From assembly GCA_029961685.1 (NCBI GenBank), contig JARWKL010000010.1, forward strand, positions 13,041,931 to 13,105,930: a stretch of 64,000 nt of DNA, given 5' to 3'. The position numbers were made by a program, and so were the translations under genes. The notes under the pieces were generated by a model. The model had not been told where the DNA came from and ran no database searches. It was given only the letters and a program-made list of their open reading frames with translations. This DNA comes from Aristolochia californica. Its lineage: Eukaryota; Streptophyta; Magnoliopsida; Piperales; Aristolochiaceae. Of this stretch, positions 25,996 through 38,572 are shown piece by piece. Position 1 is the stretch's first letter, and each line of letters opens with the position of its first letter.

Positions 25996-27593
25996 ATGGT
26001 GGATATGCATCCCAGAAACATGTTGAGGAAGAGTATGGACCTACTGATCAAAAAATTTCAAGGAGAAGAAAAAATCAAATTCTCAAGTGGTAAGGGCAAA
26101 ACCTCCCACTTTTTGCCTATCCTTAAAAATCACAGATACTTTTTGGAACTATCTCTCTCAGCATTTGTGCATTTCCATTTTGGTTGTTCAATTTTGTTTT
26201 CAGATCCAAACTTGAGTTTTCACACTCCCATTTTTCTTGTAAGCAAAAAAGATATAAGGCATAATAAAATGAAAATTTTAGAGTTCATGTATGCAAAAAA
26301 AAAAAAATTCAAAATTATTTCAAGCACTAAAAATGAACTCCAAGGTTTTGTTATCCATGTTCTGGAAATTCCACTAGTACAACCCATAATAATAAGCCTG
26401 GTGGAATTTTATAGGAAAGGGACTTTTAACTAATCCTAACATGCTTTAAGTGTCGTGGATATGCATGCCAGAAACATGTTGAGGATGCAAGTGGACCTAA
26501 TGATCATAAAATTTCAAGGTGTAGAACAAATCAAATTCTTAAGTGGTTGGATATAACCAGGGCCAGACAACCCAGTTTTTGCCTATCTTTAAAAATAAAA
26601 GATTCTTTTTGGAACTATCTCTCTCAGCATTGTTGCATTTCCATTTTGGATGTTCAAATATGATTTCAGATCCAAACTTGAGTTTTCACTCTCCCATTTT
26701 TCTCGTAAAAAAAAAAAAGATATATGGCATAACAAAATGAAAATTTTATAGTTCATGTACGCAAAAAAAAAAATTCTTAATTATTTCAGAGACTAAAAAT
26801 GAACTCCAAGTTTTTGTTATCCATGTTCTGAAAATTCCAGTAGTACAGCCCCCAATAATATGCGTGGTGGAATTTTATAGGAAAGGGACGTGTAACCGAT
26901 CCTAACATGCTTTAAGTGTGGTGGATATGCATGCCAGAAACATGTTGAGGATGCAAGTGGACATAATGATCCAAAAATTTGAAGGAGTAGAAAAAATCAA
27001 ATTCTCAAGTGGTTGAATATTTACCAGGGCCAAACAACCCACTTTTTTTCCTATCCTTAAAAATAACAAATACTTTTTGGAACTATCTCTCTCAGCATTT
27101 GTGCATTTCCATTTTGGATGGTCAAATTGGTTTTCAGATCCAAACTTGAGTTCTCACTCTTCCATTTTTCTCATAAAACAAAAATAAAAAGGGCATAACA
27201 AAATGAAAATTTTAGAGCTCATGTATGGAAAAAAAAAATTTCAAAATTATTTCTGGCACTAAAAATGAACTCCTAGGTTTTGTTATCCATGTCCTAGAAA
27301 TTCCACAATTACAGCACCAAATAATAAGCCCGGTGGAATTTTATAGAAAAGGGACTTGTAACTGATCCCAACATGCTTTAAGTGCGGTGGATATGCATGC
27401 CAGAAACATCTTGAGGATGAGAGTGGACCTAATGATCAAAAAATTTCAAGGTGTAGAAAAAATCAAATTCTCAAGTGGTTGGATATTTACCAAGGCCAAA
27501 CAATCCACTTTTTGCCTATCCTTAAAAATCACATATACTTTTTGGAACTATCTCTCTCAACATTTGTGCATTACCATTTTGGATGTTCAAATT

Positions 27594-27820
27594 TGTTTTT
27601 AGATCCAAACTTGAGTTTTCACATTCCCATTTTTCTCGTAAACAAAAAAGATATAAGGAATTACAAAATGAAAATTATAGCGTTCATGTATGATAAAAAA
27701 AATTCTTTTTCAGATCCAAACTTGAGTTTTCACTCTCCCATTTTTCTCGTAAACAAAAAAGGTATAAGGCATAACAAAATGAAAATTTAAGAGTACAACT
27801 ATGCAAAAAAAAAATTTTCA
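27594..27820. repeat. 111-bp internal tandem duplication in one monomer
   Basis: AGATCCAAACTTGAGTTTTC occurs at 27601 and again at 27712 in the same monomer. The anchor step 27384 to 27961 is 577 bp instead of 465. The first copy carries the private variant AATTATAGCGTTCATG, also seen near 32360 and 36080. The second copy carries ordinary sequence, so the insertion joins two different monomer lineages. Confidence 0.8.
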
Positions 27821-28890
27821 AAACTATTTAAGGCACTTAAAAAGAACTCCAAGGTTTTGTTACCCATATTCTGAATATTCCACTAGTACAGCTCCTAATA
27901 ATTAGCCTAGTGGAATTTTATAGGAAAGGGACTAGTAACTGATGCTAACAAGCTTTAAGTGTGGTGGATATGCATGCCAGAAACATGTTGAGGATGCAAG
28001 TGGACCTAATGATCCAAAACTTTCAAGGAGTAGAAAAAATCAAATTCTCAAGTGGTTGGATATTTACCAGGACCAAACAACGCACTTTTTGCCTATCCTT
28101 AAAAATCACAGATACTTTTTGGAACTATCTCTCTCAGCATTTGTGCATTTCCATTTTGGATGTTCAAATTTTTTTTCAGATCCAAACTTGAGTTTTCACT
28201 CTCCCATTTTTCTCGTAAACAAAAAAGATATAAGGCATAACAAAATGAAAATTTTAGAGTTCATGTCTGCAAAAAAAAATTTCAAAATTATTTAAGGCAC
28301 TAAAAAAAAAACTCAAAGGTTTTGTTATCCATGTTCTGAAAATTCCACTAGTATAACCCCTAATAATAAGCTTGGTGGAATTTTATAGGAAAGGGACTTG
28401 TAACTGGTCCTAACATGCTTTAAGTGTGGTGGATATGCATACCAGAAACATGTTGAGGATGCAAGTGGTCCTAATGATCCAAAAATTTCAACTAGTAGAA
28501 AAAATCAAATTCTCAAGAGGTTGGATATTTAACAAGGGGAAACAACCCACTTTTTGCCTATCCTTAAAAATCACAGATACTTTTTGGAACTATCTCTCTC
28601 AGCATTTGTGCATTTCCATTTTGGATGTGCAAATATGTTTTCTGATCCAAATTTGAGTTTTGACACTCCAATTTTTCTCGTAAACATAAAAGATATAAGG
28701 CATAACAAAATGAAAATTTTAGAGTTCATGTATGCAAAAAAAAAAATTCAAAATTATTTCAGGCACTAAAAATGAACTAAAAGCTTTTGTTATCCATGTT
28801 CTGAAAATTCCACTAGTACAACCCCTAATAATAAGCTTGGTGGAATTTTATGCGAAAGGGACTTGTAGCTGATCCTAACATGCTTTAAGT

Positions 28891-29283
28891 GTGGTGGATA
28901 TGCAAGCCAGAAACATGTTGAGGATGCAAGTGGACCTCATGATCCAAAAATTTCAAGTAGTAGAAAAGATCAAATTCTCAAGTCGTTGGATATTTACCAA
29001 AGCCAAACAACCCACTTTTTGCCTATCCTTAAAAATCACAGATACTTTTTTGACACTCCCATTTTTCTCGTAAACATAAAAGATATAAGGCATAACAAAA
29101 TGAAAATTTTAGAGTTCATGAATGCAAAAAAAAAAAAAATTCAAAATTATTTCAGACACTAAAAATGAACTCCAAGTTTTTGTTATCCATGTTCTGAAAA
29201 TTCCAGTAGTACAGCCCCCAATAATATGCGTGGTGGAATTTTATAGGAAAGGGACGTGCAACCGATCCTAACATGCTTTAAGT
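28891..29283. repeat. Shortened monomer (393 bp)
   Basis: About 72 bp is lost near 29050. GATACTTTTT joins to TGACACTCCCATTTTTC, skipping GGAACTATCTCTC to CTTGAGTTT. The rest of the monomer is normal. Confidence 0.8.
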
Positions 29284-32200
29284 GTGGTGGATATGCATGC
29301 CGGAAACATGTTGAGGATGCAAGCGGACCTAATGATCAGAAAATTTCAAGGAGTAGAAAAAATCAAATTCTCAAGAGGTTGGATATTTATCAGGGCCAAA
29401 CAACCCACTTTTTGCCTATCCTTAAAATCACAGATACTTTTTGGAACTATCTCTCTCAGCATTTGTGCATTTCCATTTTGGATGTTCAAATTTTTTGTCA
29501 GATCCAAACTTGAGTTTTCACTCTTCCATTTTTCTCGTAAACAAAAAAGGTACAAGGCATAACAAAATGAAAATTTAAGAGTTCAACTATGCAAAAAAAA
29601 AAACTTTCAAAACCATTTAAGGCACTTAAAATGAACTCCAAGGTTTTGTTACCCATGTTCTTGATATTCCACTAGTACAACCTCTAATAATAAGCCTAGT
29701 GGAATTTATAGGATAGGGACTAGTAACTCTTGATAATAAGCTTTAAGTGTGGTGGATATGCATGCCAGAAACATGTTGAAGATGCAAGTGGACCTAATGA
29801 TCCAAAACTTTCAAGGAGTAAAAAAATTCAAATTCTCAAGTGGTTGGATATTTACCAGGACCAAACAACGCACTTTTTGCCTATCCTTAAAAATCACAGA
29901 TACTTTTTGGAACTATCTTTCTCAGCACTTGTGCATTTCCATTTTGGATGTTCAAATTTCTTTTAAGATCCAAACTTGAGTTTTCACTCTCCCATTTTTC
30001 TCGGAAACAAAAAAGATCTAAGGCATAACAAAATGAAAATTTTAGAGTTCATATATGTAAAAAAAAAATTTCAAAATTATTTCAGGCACTGAAAAATAAC
30101 TCAAAGGTTTTGTTATCCATGTTCTGGAAATTCCACTAGTACAGCCCATAATAATAAGCTTGGTGGAATTTTATAGGAAAGGGACTTGTAACTGATCCTA
30201 ACATGCTTTAAGTGTGGTGGATATGCATGCCAGAAACATGTTGAGGATGCAAGTGGACCTAATGATAAAAAAATTTCAAGTAGTAGAAAAAATCAAATTC
30301 TCAAGAGGTTGGATATTTACCAGGGCCATACAACCCACTTTTTGTCTATCCTTAAAAATCAGAGATACTTTTTGGAACTATCTCTCTCAGCATTTGTGCA
30401 TTTCCATTTTGGATGTTCAAATTTGTTTTCAGATCCAAATTTGAGTTTTCACTCTCCCACTTTTCTCGTAAACAAAAAAGATATAAGGCATAACAAAATG
30501 AAAATTTTTGAGTTCATGTATGCAAAAAAAAAAATTCAAAATTATTTCAGGCACTAAAAATGAACTCAAAGGTTTTGTTATCCATGTTTTGAAAATTCCA
30601 CTAGTACAACCCCTAATAATAAGCTTGGTGGAATTTTATAGGAAAGGGACATGTAACTGATCCTAACATGCTTTAAGTGTGGTGGATATGCATACCAGAA
30701 ACATGTTGAGGATGCAAGTGGACATAACGATCCTAAAATTTCAAGGAGTAGAAAAGATCAAATTCTCAAGTGATTGGATATTTACCAGGGCCAAACAACC
30801 CACTTTTTGCCTATCCCTAAAAATCACAGATACTTTTTCGAACTATCTCTCTTCGCATTTGTGCATTTCCATTTTGGATGTTCAAATTTGTTTTCAGATC
30901 CGAACTTGAGTTTTCACTCTCCCAGTTTTCTCGTAAACCAAAAAGATAAAAGCATAATAAAATGAAAATTTAAGAGTTCATGTATGCAAAAAAAAAAATT
31001 CAAAATTATTTCAGGCACTAAAAATGAACTCCAAGGTTTTGTTATCCATGTTCTAGAAATTTCACTAGTTCAACCTTTAATAATAAGCCTGGTGGAATTT
31101 TATAGGAAAAGGACTTGTAACTGATCATAACATGCTTTAAGTGTGGTGGATATGCATGCCAGAAACATGTTGAGGATGCAAGTGGACCTAATGATCCAAA
31201 AATTTCAAGTAGTAGAAAAAATGAAATTCTCAAGAGGTTGGATATTTAACAGGGCGAAACAACCCACTTTTTTCCTATCCTTAAAAATCACAGATACTTT
31301 TTGGAACTATCTCTCTCAGCATTTGTGCATTTCCATTTATGATGTGCAAATATGTTTTCTGATCCAAATTTGAGTTTTGCTTCTCCCATTTTTCTCGTAA
31401 ATAAAAAAGATATAAGGCATAACAAAATGAAAATTTTAGAGTTCATGTATGCAAAAAAAAAAAATTCAAAATTATTTCAGGCACTAAAAATGAACTCTAA
31501 GCTTTTGTTACTCATGTTCTGAAAATTCCACTAGTACAACCCCTAATAATAAGCTTGGTGGAATTTTATAGGAAAGGGACTAGTAACTGATCCTAACATG
31601 CTTTAAGTGTGGTGGATATGCATGCCAGAAACATGTTGAGGATGCAAGTGGACATAACGATCCTAAAATTTCAAGTAGTAGAAAAGATCAAATTCTCAAG
31701 TCGTTGGATATTTACCAGGGCCAAACAACCCACTTTTTGCCTATCCTTAAAAATCACAGATGCTTTTTCGAACTATCTCTCTCAGCATTTGTGCATTTCC
31801 ATTTTGGATGTTCAATTTTGTTTTTAGATCCAAACATTAGTTTGTAATCTCCCATTTTTCTCGTAAAAAAAAAAGAAATAAGGCCTAACAAAATGAAAAT
31901 TTTGGAGTTCATGTATGCCAAAAAACAATTCAAAATTATTTCAGGCACTTAAAATGAACTCCAAGGTTTTGTTATCCATGTTCTGGAAATTCCACTAGTA
32001 CAGCCCCTAATAATAAGCTGGGTGGAATTTTATAGGAAAGGGACTTGTAACTGATCCTAAAATGCTTTAAGTGTGGTGGATATGCATGCCAGAAACATGT
32101 TGAGGATGCAAGTGGACCTAATGATCCAATAATTTCAAGGAGTAGAAAAAATCAAATTCTCAAGTGGTTTGATATTTACCAAGGCCAAACAATCCACTTT

Positions 32201-34396
32201 TTGCCTATCCTTAAAAATCACATATACTTTTTGGAACTATCTCTCTCAGCATTTGTGCATTACCATTTTGGATGTTCAAATTTGTTTTTAGATCCAAACT
32301 TGAGTTTTCACATTCCCATTTTTCTCGTAAACAAAAAAGATATAAGGAATTACAAAATGAAAATTATAGCGTTCATGTATGATAAAAAAAATTCAAAATT
32401 ATTTCAGGCACTAAAAATGAACTCCAAGGTTTTTTTATCCATCTTCTGGAAATTCCACTAGTACAGCCCCTAATAATAAGCCTGGTGGAATTTTATAGGA
32501 AAGGGACTTGTAACTGATCCTAACATGCTTTAAGTGAGGTGGATATACTTGCCAGAAACATGTTGAGGATGCAAGTGGACCTAATGATCCAAAAATTTCA
32601 AGGAGTAGAAAAAATCAAATTCTCAAGTGGTTGGATATTTACCAGGGCCAAATAACCTACTTTTTGGCTATCCTTGAAAATCACAGATAATTTTTGGAAC
32701 TATCACTCTTAGCATTTTTGCAATTTCATTTTGGATGTTCAAATTTGTTTTCAGATACAAACTTGAGTTTTCACTCTCCCTTTTTTCTCATAAACAAAAA
32801 AGATATAGGGCATAACAAAATGAAAATTTTAGAGTTCATCTATGCAAAAAAAAAAATTCAAAATTATTTCAGGCACTAAAAATGAACTCCAAGGTTTTTT
32901 TATCCATGTTCTGGAAATTCCACTAGTACCGCCCCTAATAATAAGCCGGGTGGAATTTTATAGGAAAGGTACTTGTAACTGATCCTAACATGCTTTAAGT
33001 GTGGTCGATATGCATGCCAGAAACATGTTGAGGATGCAAGTGGACATTACGATCCAAAAATTTCAAGGAGAAGAAAGGATCAAATTCTCTAGTGGTTGGA
33101 TATTTTCCAGGGCCAAACAACCCACTTTTTGCCTATCCTTAAAAATCACATATACTTTTTGGAACTATCTCTCTCAGCATTTGTGCATTACCATTTTGGA
33201 TGTTCAAATATGTTTTTAGATCCAAACTTGAATTTTCACTCTCCCATTTTTCTTGTAAACAAAAAAGATATAAGGCATAACAAAATGAAAATTTTAGAGT
33301 TCAAGTTTGCAAAAAAAAAAAATTTCAAAATTATTTCAGGCACTAAAAATGAACTCCAAGGTTTTGTTATCCATGTTCTTGAAATTCAAATTGTACAGCC
33401 CCTAATAATAAGCCTGGTGGAATTTTATAGGAAAGGGACTTGTAACTGATCCTAACATGCTTTAAGTGTGGTGGATATGCGTGCCAGAAACATGTTGAGG
33501 GTGCAAGTGGACCAAATGATCCAAAAATTTAGAGGAGTAGAAAAAATCAAATTCTCAAGTGGTTGGATATTTACCAGGGCCAAAAAATCCACATTTTGCC
33601 TATCCTTAAAAATCACAAATACATTTTGGAACTATCTCTCTCAGCATTTATGCATTTGCATTTTGGATGTTCAAATTTGTTTTCAGATCCAAACATGAGT
33701 TTTCACTCTCCCATTTTTCTCGTAAACAAAAAAGAAATATGGCATAACAAAATGAAAATTTCAGACTTCATGTATGCAAAAAAAAATGTCAAAATTATTT
33801 CAGGCACTAAAAATGAACTCCAAGGTTTTGTTATCCATGATCATGAAATTCTACTAGTACAACCCCTAATAATAGGCCTGGTGGAGTTTTATAGGAAATG
33901 GACTTGTAACTGATCCGAACATGCATTAATTGAGGTGGATATGCATTCCAGAAACATGTTGAGGACGGAAGTGGACATAACGATCCAAAAATTTCAAGGA
34001 GTAGAAAAAAATCAAATTCTCAAGTGGTTGGATATTTACCAGGGCCAAACAACCCACTTTTTGCCTATCCTTAAAAATCACAGATAATTTTTGGAACTAT
34101 CTCTCTCAGCATTTTTGCATTTCCATTTTGATTGTTCAAATTTGTTTTCATATCCAAACTTGAGTTTTCACATTCCCATTTTTCTCGTAAACAAAAAAGA
34201 TATAAGGCATAACAAAATGAAAATTTTGGAGTTCAAGTACACTAAAAAAAATTTCAAAATTCTTTCTGGCACTAAAAATGAACTCCAAGGTTTTGTTATC
34301 CATGATCTGGAAATTCAACTAGTACAGCCCCTAATAATAAGCCTGGTGGAATTTTATAGGAAAGGGACTTGTATCTGATCATAACATGCTTTAAGT

Positions 34397-37300
34397 GTGG
34401 TGGATATGCATGCCAGAAACATGTTGAGGATGCAAGTGGACCTAATGATCCAAAAATTTCAAGGAGTAGAAAAAATAAAATTCTCAAGTGGTTTGATATT
34501 TACCAGGGCCAAGCAACCCACTTTTTGCCTATCCTTAAAAATCACATATACTTTTTGGAGCTATCTCTCTCAGCATTTGTGCATTTCCATTTTGGATGTT
34601 CAAATTTGTTTTCAGATCCAAACTTGAGTTTTCAATGTCCCATTTTTCTTGTAAACAAAAAAGATATATGGCATAACAAAATGAAAATTTAAGAGTTCCT
34701 GTATGCAAAAAAAAAAATTTCAAAATTATTTCAGGCACTAAAAATAAACTCCAAGGTTTGGTTATCCATGTTTTGAAAATTCTACTAGTTCACCCTCTAA
34801 TAATAAGCCTGGTGGAATTTTATAGGAAAGGGACTTGTAAAATCCTACCATGCTTTAAGTGTGGTGAATATGCATGCAAGAAACATGTTGAGGATGCAAG
34901 TGGACCTAATGATCAGAAAATTTCAAGGAGTAGAAAAAATAAAATTCACAAGTGGTTGGATATTTACTGGGCCAAACAACCCACTTTTTGCCCAACCTTA
35001 AAAATCACAGATACTTTTTGGAACTATCTCTCTAAGCATTTGTGCATTTCCATTTTGGATTTTCAAATTTGTTTTCAGATCCAAACTTGAGTTTTCACTC
35101 TCATTTTCATCGTAAACAAAATAGATATTAGGCATAGCAAAATGAAAATTTTAGAGTTCATGTATGCCAAAAAAAATTTAAAATTATTTCATGCACTAAA
35201 AATGAAATCCAAGGTTTTGTTATCCATGTTCTGGAAATTTCACTAGTAGAGCCCTTAATAATAAGCCGGGTGGAATTTTATAGGAAAGGGACTTGTAACT
35301 GATCCGACCATGCTTTAAGTGTGGTGGATATGCGTGCCAAAAATGTGTTGAGGATGCAAGTGGACCTAATGATCAGAAAATTTAAAGGAGTGGAAAAAAT
35401 CAAATTCTCAAGTGGTTGGATTTTTACTGGGCCAAACAACCCACTTTTTGCCTATCCTTAAAAATCACAAATACTTTTTGGATCTATCTCTCTCAGCATT
35501 TGTGCATTTCCATTTTGGATGTTCAAATTTATTTTCAGATCCAAACTTAAGTTTTCACTCTCCCATTTTTCTCGTAAAAAAAAAAAGATATAAGGCATAA
35601 CAAAATGAAAATTTTTGAGATCATGTAAGCAAAAAAAAAATTTCAAAATTTTTTCAGGCACTAAAAATGAACTCGAAGGTTTTGTTACCCATGTTCTGGA
35701 AATTCCACTAGTACTGCCCTTAATAATAAGCCTGGTGGAATTTTATAGGAAAGGGACTTATAACTGATCCTAACATGCTTTAACTGAGGTGGATATGCAT
35801 GCCAGAAACATGTTGAGGAGGCAGGTGGACATAACGATCCAAAAATTTCAAGGAGTAGAAAAGATCAAATTCACAAGTGGTTGGATATTTAACAGGGCCA
35901 AACAACTCACTTTTTGCCTATCCTTAAAAATCACAGATACTTTTTGGAACTATCTCTCTCAGCATTTGTGCATTTCCATTTTGGATGTTCAAATTTGTTT
36001 TCTGATCCAAGCTTGAGTTTTCACTCTCCCATTTTTCTCGTAAAAAAAAAAGATTTAAGGCATAACAAAATGAAAATTATAGCGTTCATGTATGATAAAA
36101 AAAATTCAAAATTATTTCAGGCACTAAATATGAACTCCAAGGTTTTGTTATCCATGATCTGGAAATTCCACTAGTACAGCCCCTAATAATAAGCCTGGTG
36201 GAATTTTATAGGAAAGGGACTTGTAACTGATCCTAACATGCTTTAAGTGAGGTGGATATGCATGCCAGAAACATGTTGAGGATGCACGTAGATATAATGA
36301 TCCAAAAATTTTAAGGAGTAGAAAAAATCAAATTCTCAAGTGGTTGGATATTTACCAGGGCCAAACAACCCACTTTTTGCCTATCCTTGAAAATCACAGA
36401 TAATTTTTGGAACATTCTCTCTTAGCATTTTTGCATTTTCATTTTGGATGTTCAAATTTGTTTTCAGATACAAACTTGAGTTTTCACTCTCCCATTTTTC
36501 TCGTAAACAAAAAATATATAAGGCATAACAAAATGAAAATTTTAGAGTTCATGTATGCAAAAAAAAAAAAATTCAAAATTATTTCAGGCACTAAAAATGA
36601 ACTCCAAGGTTTTTTTATCCATGTTCTGGAAATTCCACTAATACCGCCCCTAATAATAAGCCGGGTGGAATTTTATAGGAAAGAGACTTGTAACTCTGAT
36701 CCTAACATGCTTTAAGTGTGGTGGATATGCATACCAAAAACATGTTGAGGATGCAAGTGGACCTAATGATCCAAAAATTTCAAGGAGTAGAAAAAATAAA
36801 ATTCTCAAGTGGTTTGATATTTACCAGGGCCAAACAACCCACTTTTTGCCTATCCTTAAAAATCACATATACTTTTTGGAACTACCTCTCTCGGCATTTG
36901 TGCATTTCCATTTTGGATGTTCAAATTTGTTTTCAGATCCAAACTTGAGTTTTCACTCTCCCATTTTTCTCGTAAACAAAAAAGATATATGGCATAACAA
37001 AATGAAAATTTAAGAGTTCATGTATGCAAAAAAAAAAATTTCAAAATTATTTCAGGCACTAAAAATAAACTCCAAGGTTTGGTTATCCATGTTCTGGAAA
37101 TTTTACTAGTTCACCCTCTAATAATAAGCCTGGTGGAATTTTATAGGAAAGGGACTTGTAAAATCCTACCATGCTTTAAGTGTGGTGAATATGCATGCCA
37201 TATACATGTTGAGGATGCAAGTGGACCTAAAGATCAGAAAATTTCAAGGAGTAGAAAAAATAAAATTCTCATGTGGTTGGATATTTACTGGGCCAAACAA

Positions 37301-38107
37301 CCCACTTTTTGCCCAACCTTAAAAATCACAGATACTTTTTGGAACTATCTCTCTAAGCATTTGTGCATTTCCATTTTGGATGTTCAAATTTGATTTCAGA
37401 TCCAAACTTGAGTTTTCACTCTCCCATTTTCATCGTAAACAAAATAGATATTAGGCATAACAAAATGAAAATTTTAGAGTTCATGTATGGCAAAAAAAAA
37501 TTTTAAATTATTTCAGGCACTAAAAGTGAAATCGAAGGTTTTGTTATCCATGTTCTGGAAATTTCACTAGTAGAGCCCTTAATAATAAGCCGGGTGGAAT
37601 TTTATAGGAAAGGGACTTGTAACTGATCCTACCATGCTTTAAGTGTGGTGGATATGCATGCCAGAAACATGTTGAGGATGCAAGTGGACCTAATGATCAG
37701 AAAATTTAAAGGAGTAGAAAAAATCAAATTCTCAAGTGGTAGGATATTTACTGAGCCAAACAACCCACTTTTTGCCTATCCTTAAAAATCACAAATAATT
37801 TTTGGAACTATCTCTCTCAGCATTTGTGCATTTCCATTTTGGATGTTCAAATTTGTTTTCAGATCCAAACTTGAGTTTTCACTCTCCCATTTTTCTCGTA
37901 AACAAAAAACATATATGGCATAACAAAATGAAAATTTAAGAGTTCAGGTATGCAAAAAAAAAAATTTCAAAAATATTTCAGGCACTAAAAATAAACTCCA
38001 AAGTTTTGTTATCCATGTTCTGGAAATTCTACTAGTTCAGCCTCCAATAATAAGCCTGGTGGAATTTTATAGGAAAGGGACTTGTAAAATCCTACCATAC
38101 TTTAAGT
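34397..38107. repeat. 5-monomer higher-order repeat, ~2.32 kb
   Basis: Monomers at 34397, 34861 and 35321 match those at 36718, 37182 and 37645 (steps 2321, 2321, 2324 bp). Shared private variants are GTGGTTTGATATTTACC, TTGTAAAATCCTACCATG with GTGGTGAATATG, TTTACTGGGCC, and TAGAGCCCTTAATAATAAG with GCCGGGTGG. A further derivative of the 37182 type follows at 38108. Confidence 0.7.
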
Positions 38108-38572
38108 GTGGTTAATATGCATGCCAGAAACATGTTGAGGATGGAAGTGAACCTAATGATCAGAAAATTTCAAGGAGTAGAAAAAATCAAATTCTCAAGT
38201 GGTTGGATATTTATTGGGCCAAACAACCCACGTTTTGCCCAACCTTAAAAATCACAGATACTTTTTGGAACTATCTCTCTAAGCATTTGTGCATCTCTAT
38301 TTTGGATGTTCAAATTTGTTTTCAGATTGAAACTTGAGTTTTCACTCTCCCATTTTTATCGTAGACAAAATAGATATTAGGCATAACAAAATAAAAATTT
38401 TAGAGTTCAAGAATGGAAAAAAAAAATTTCAAAATTATTTCAGGCACTAAAAATGAACTCAAAGGTTTTGTTATCCATGTTCTGGAAATTCATCTTGTAC
38501 AACCCCTAATAATAAGCCTAGTGGTATTTTATAGGAAAGGGACTTGTAACTGATCCTAACATGCTTTTAAGA

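Larger units (their letters stand above)
24271..27830. repeat. 4-monomer higher-order repeat, ~1.73 kb, two copies
   Basis: Monomers pair at a step of 1724-1728 bp: 24271/25996 (both GGAAGAGT, both lacking about 17 bp around TTGGATATTTACC), 24724/26452 (both AGGGCCAGACAACCCA and AAGATTCTTTTTGG) and 25194/26918 (both GGGACGTGTAA and AATATGC). The shared private variants support a tandem four-unit duplication. Confidence 0.65.

Noticed and set aside
27942..28050. Peptide CFKCGGYACQKH in satellite translation, resembling a zinc knuckle
   Set aside because: Spacing does not fit CCHC or other finger families, no further domain follows, and the frame is not preserved in many monomers. Taken as chance.
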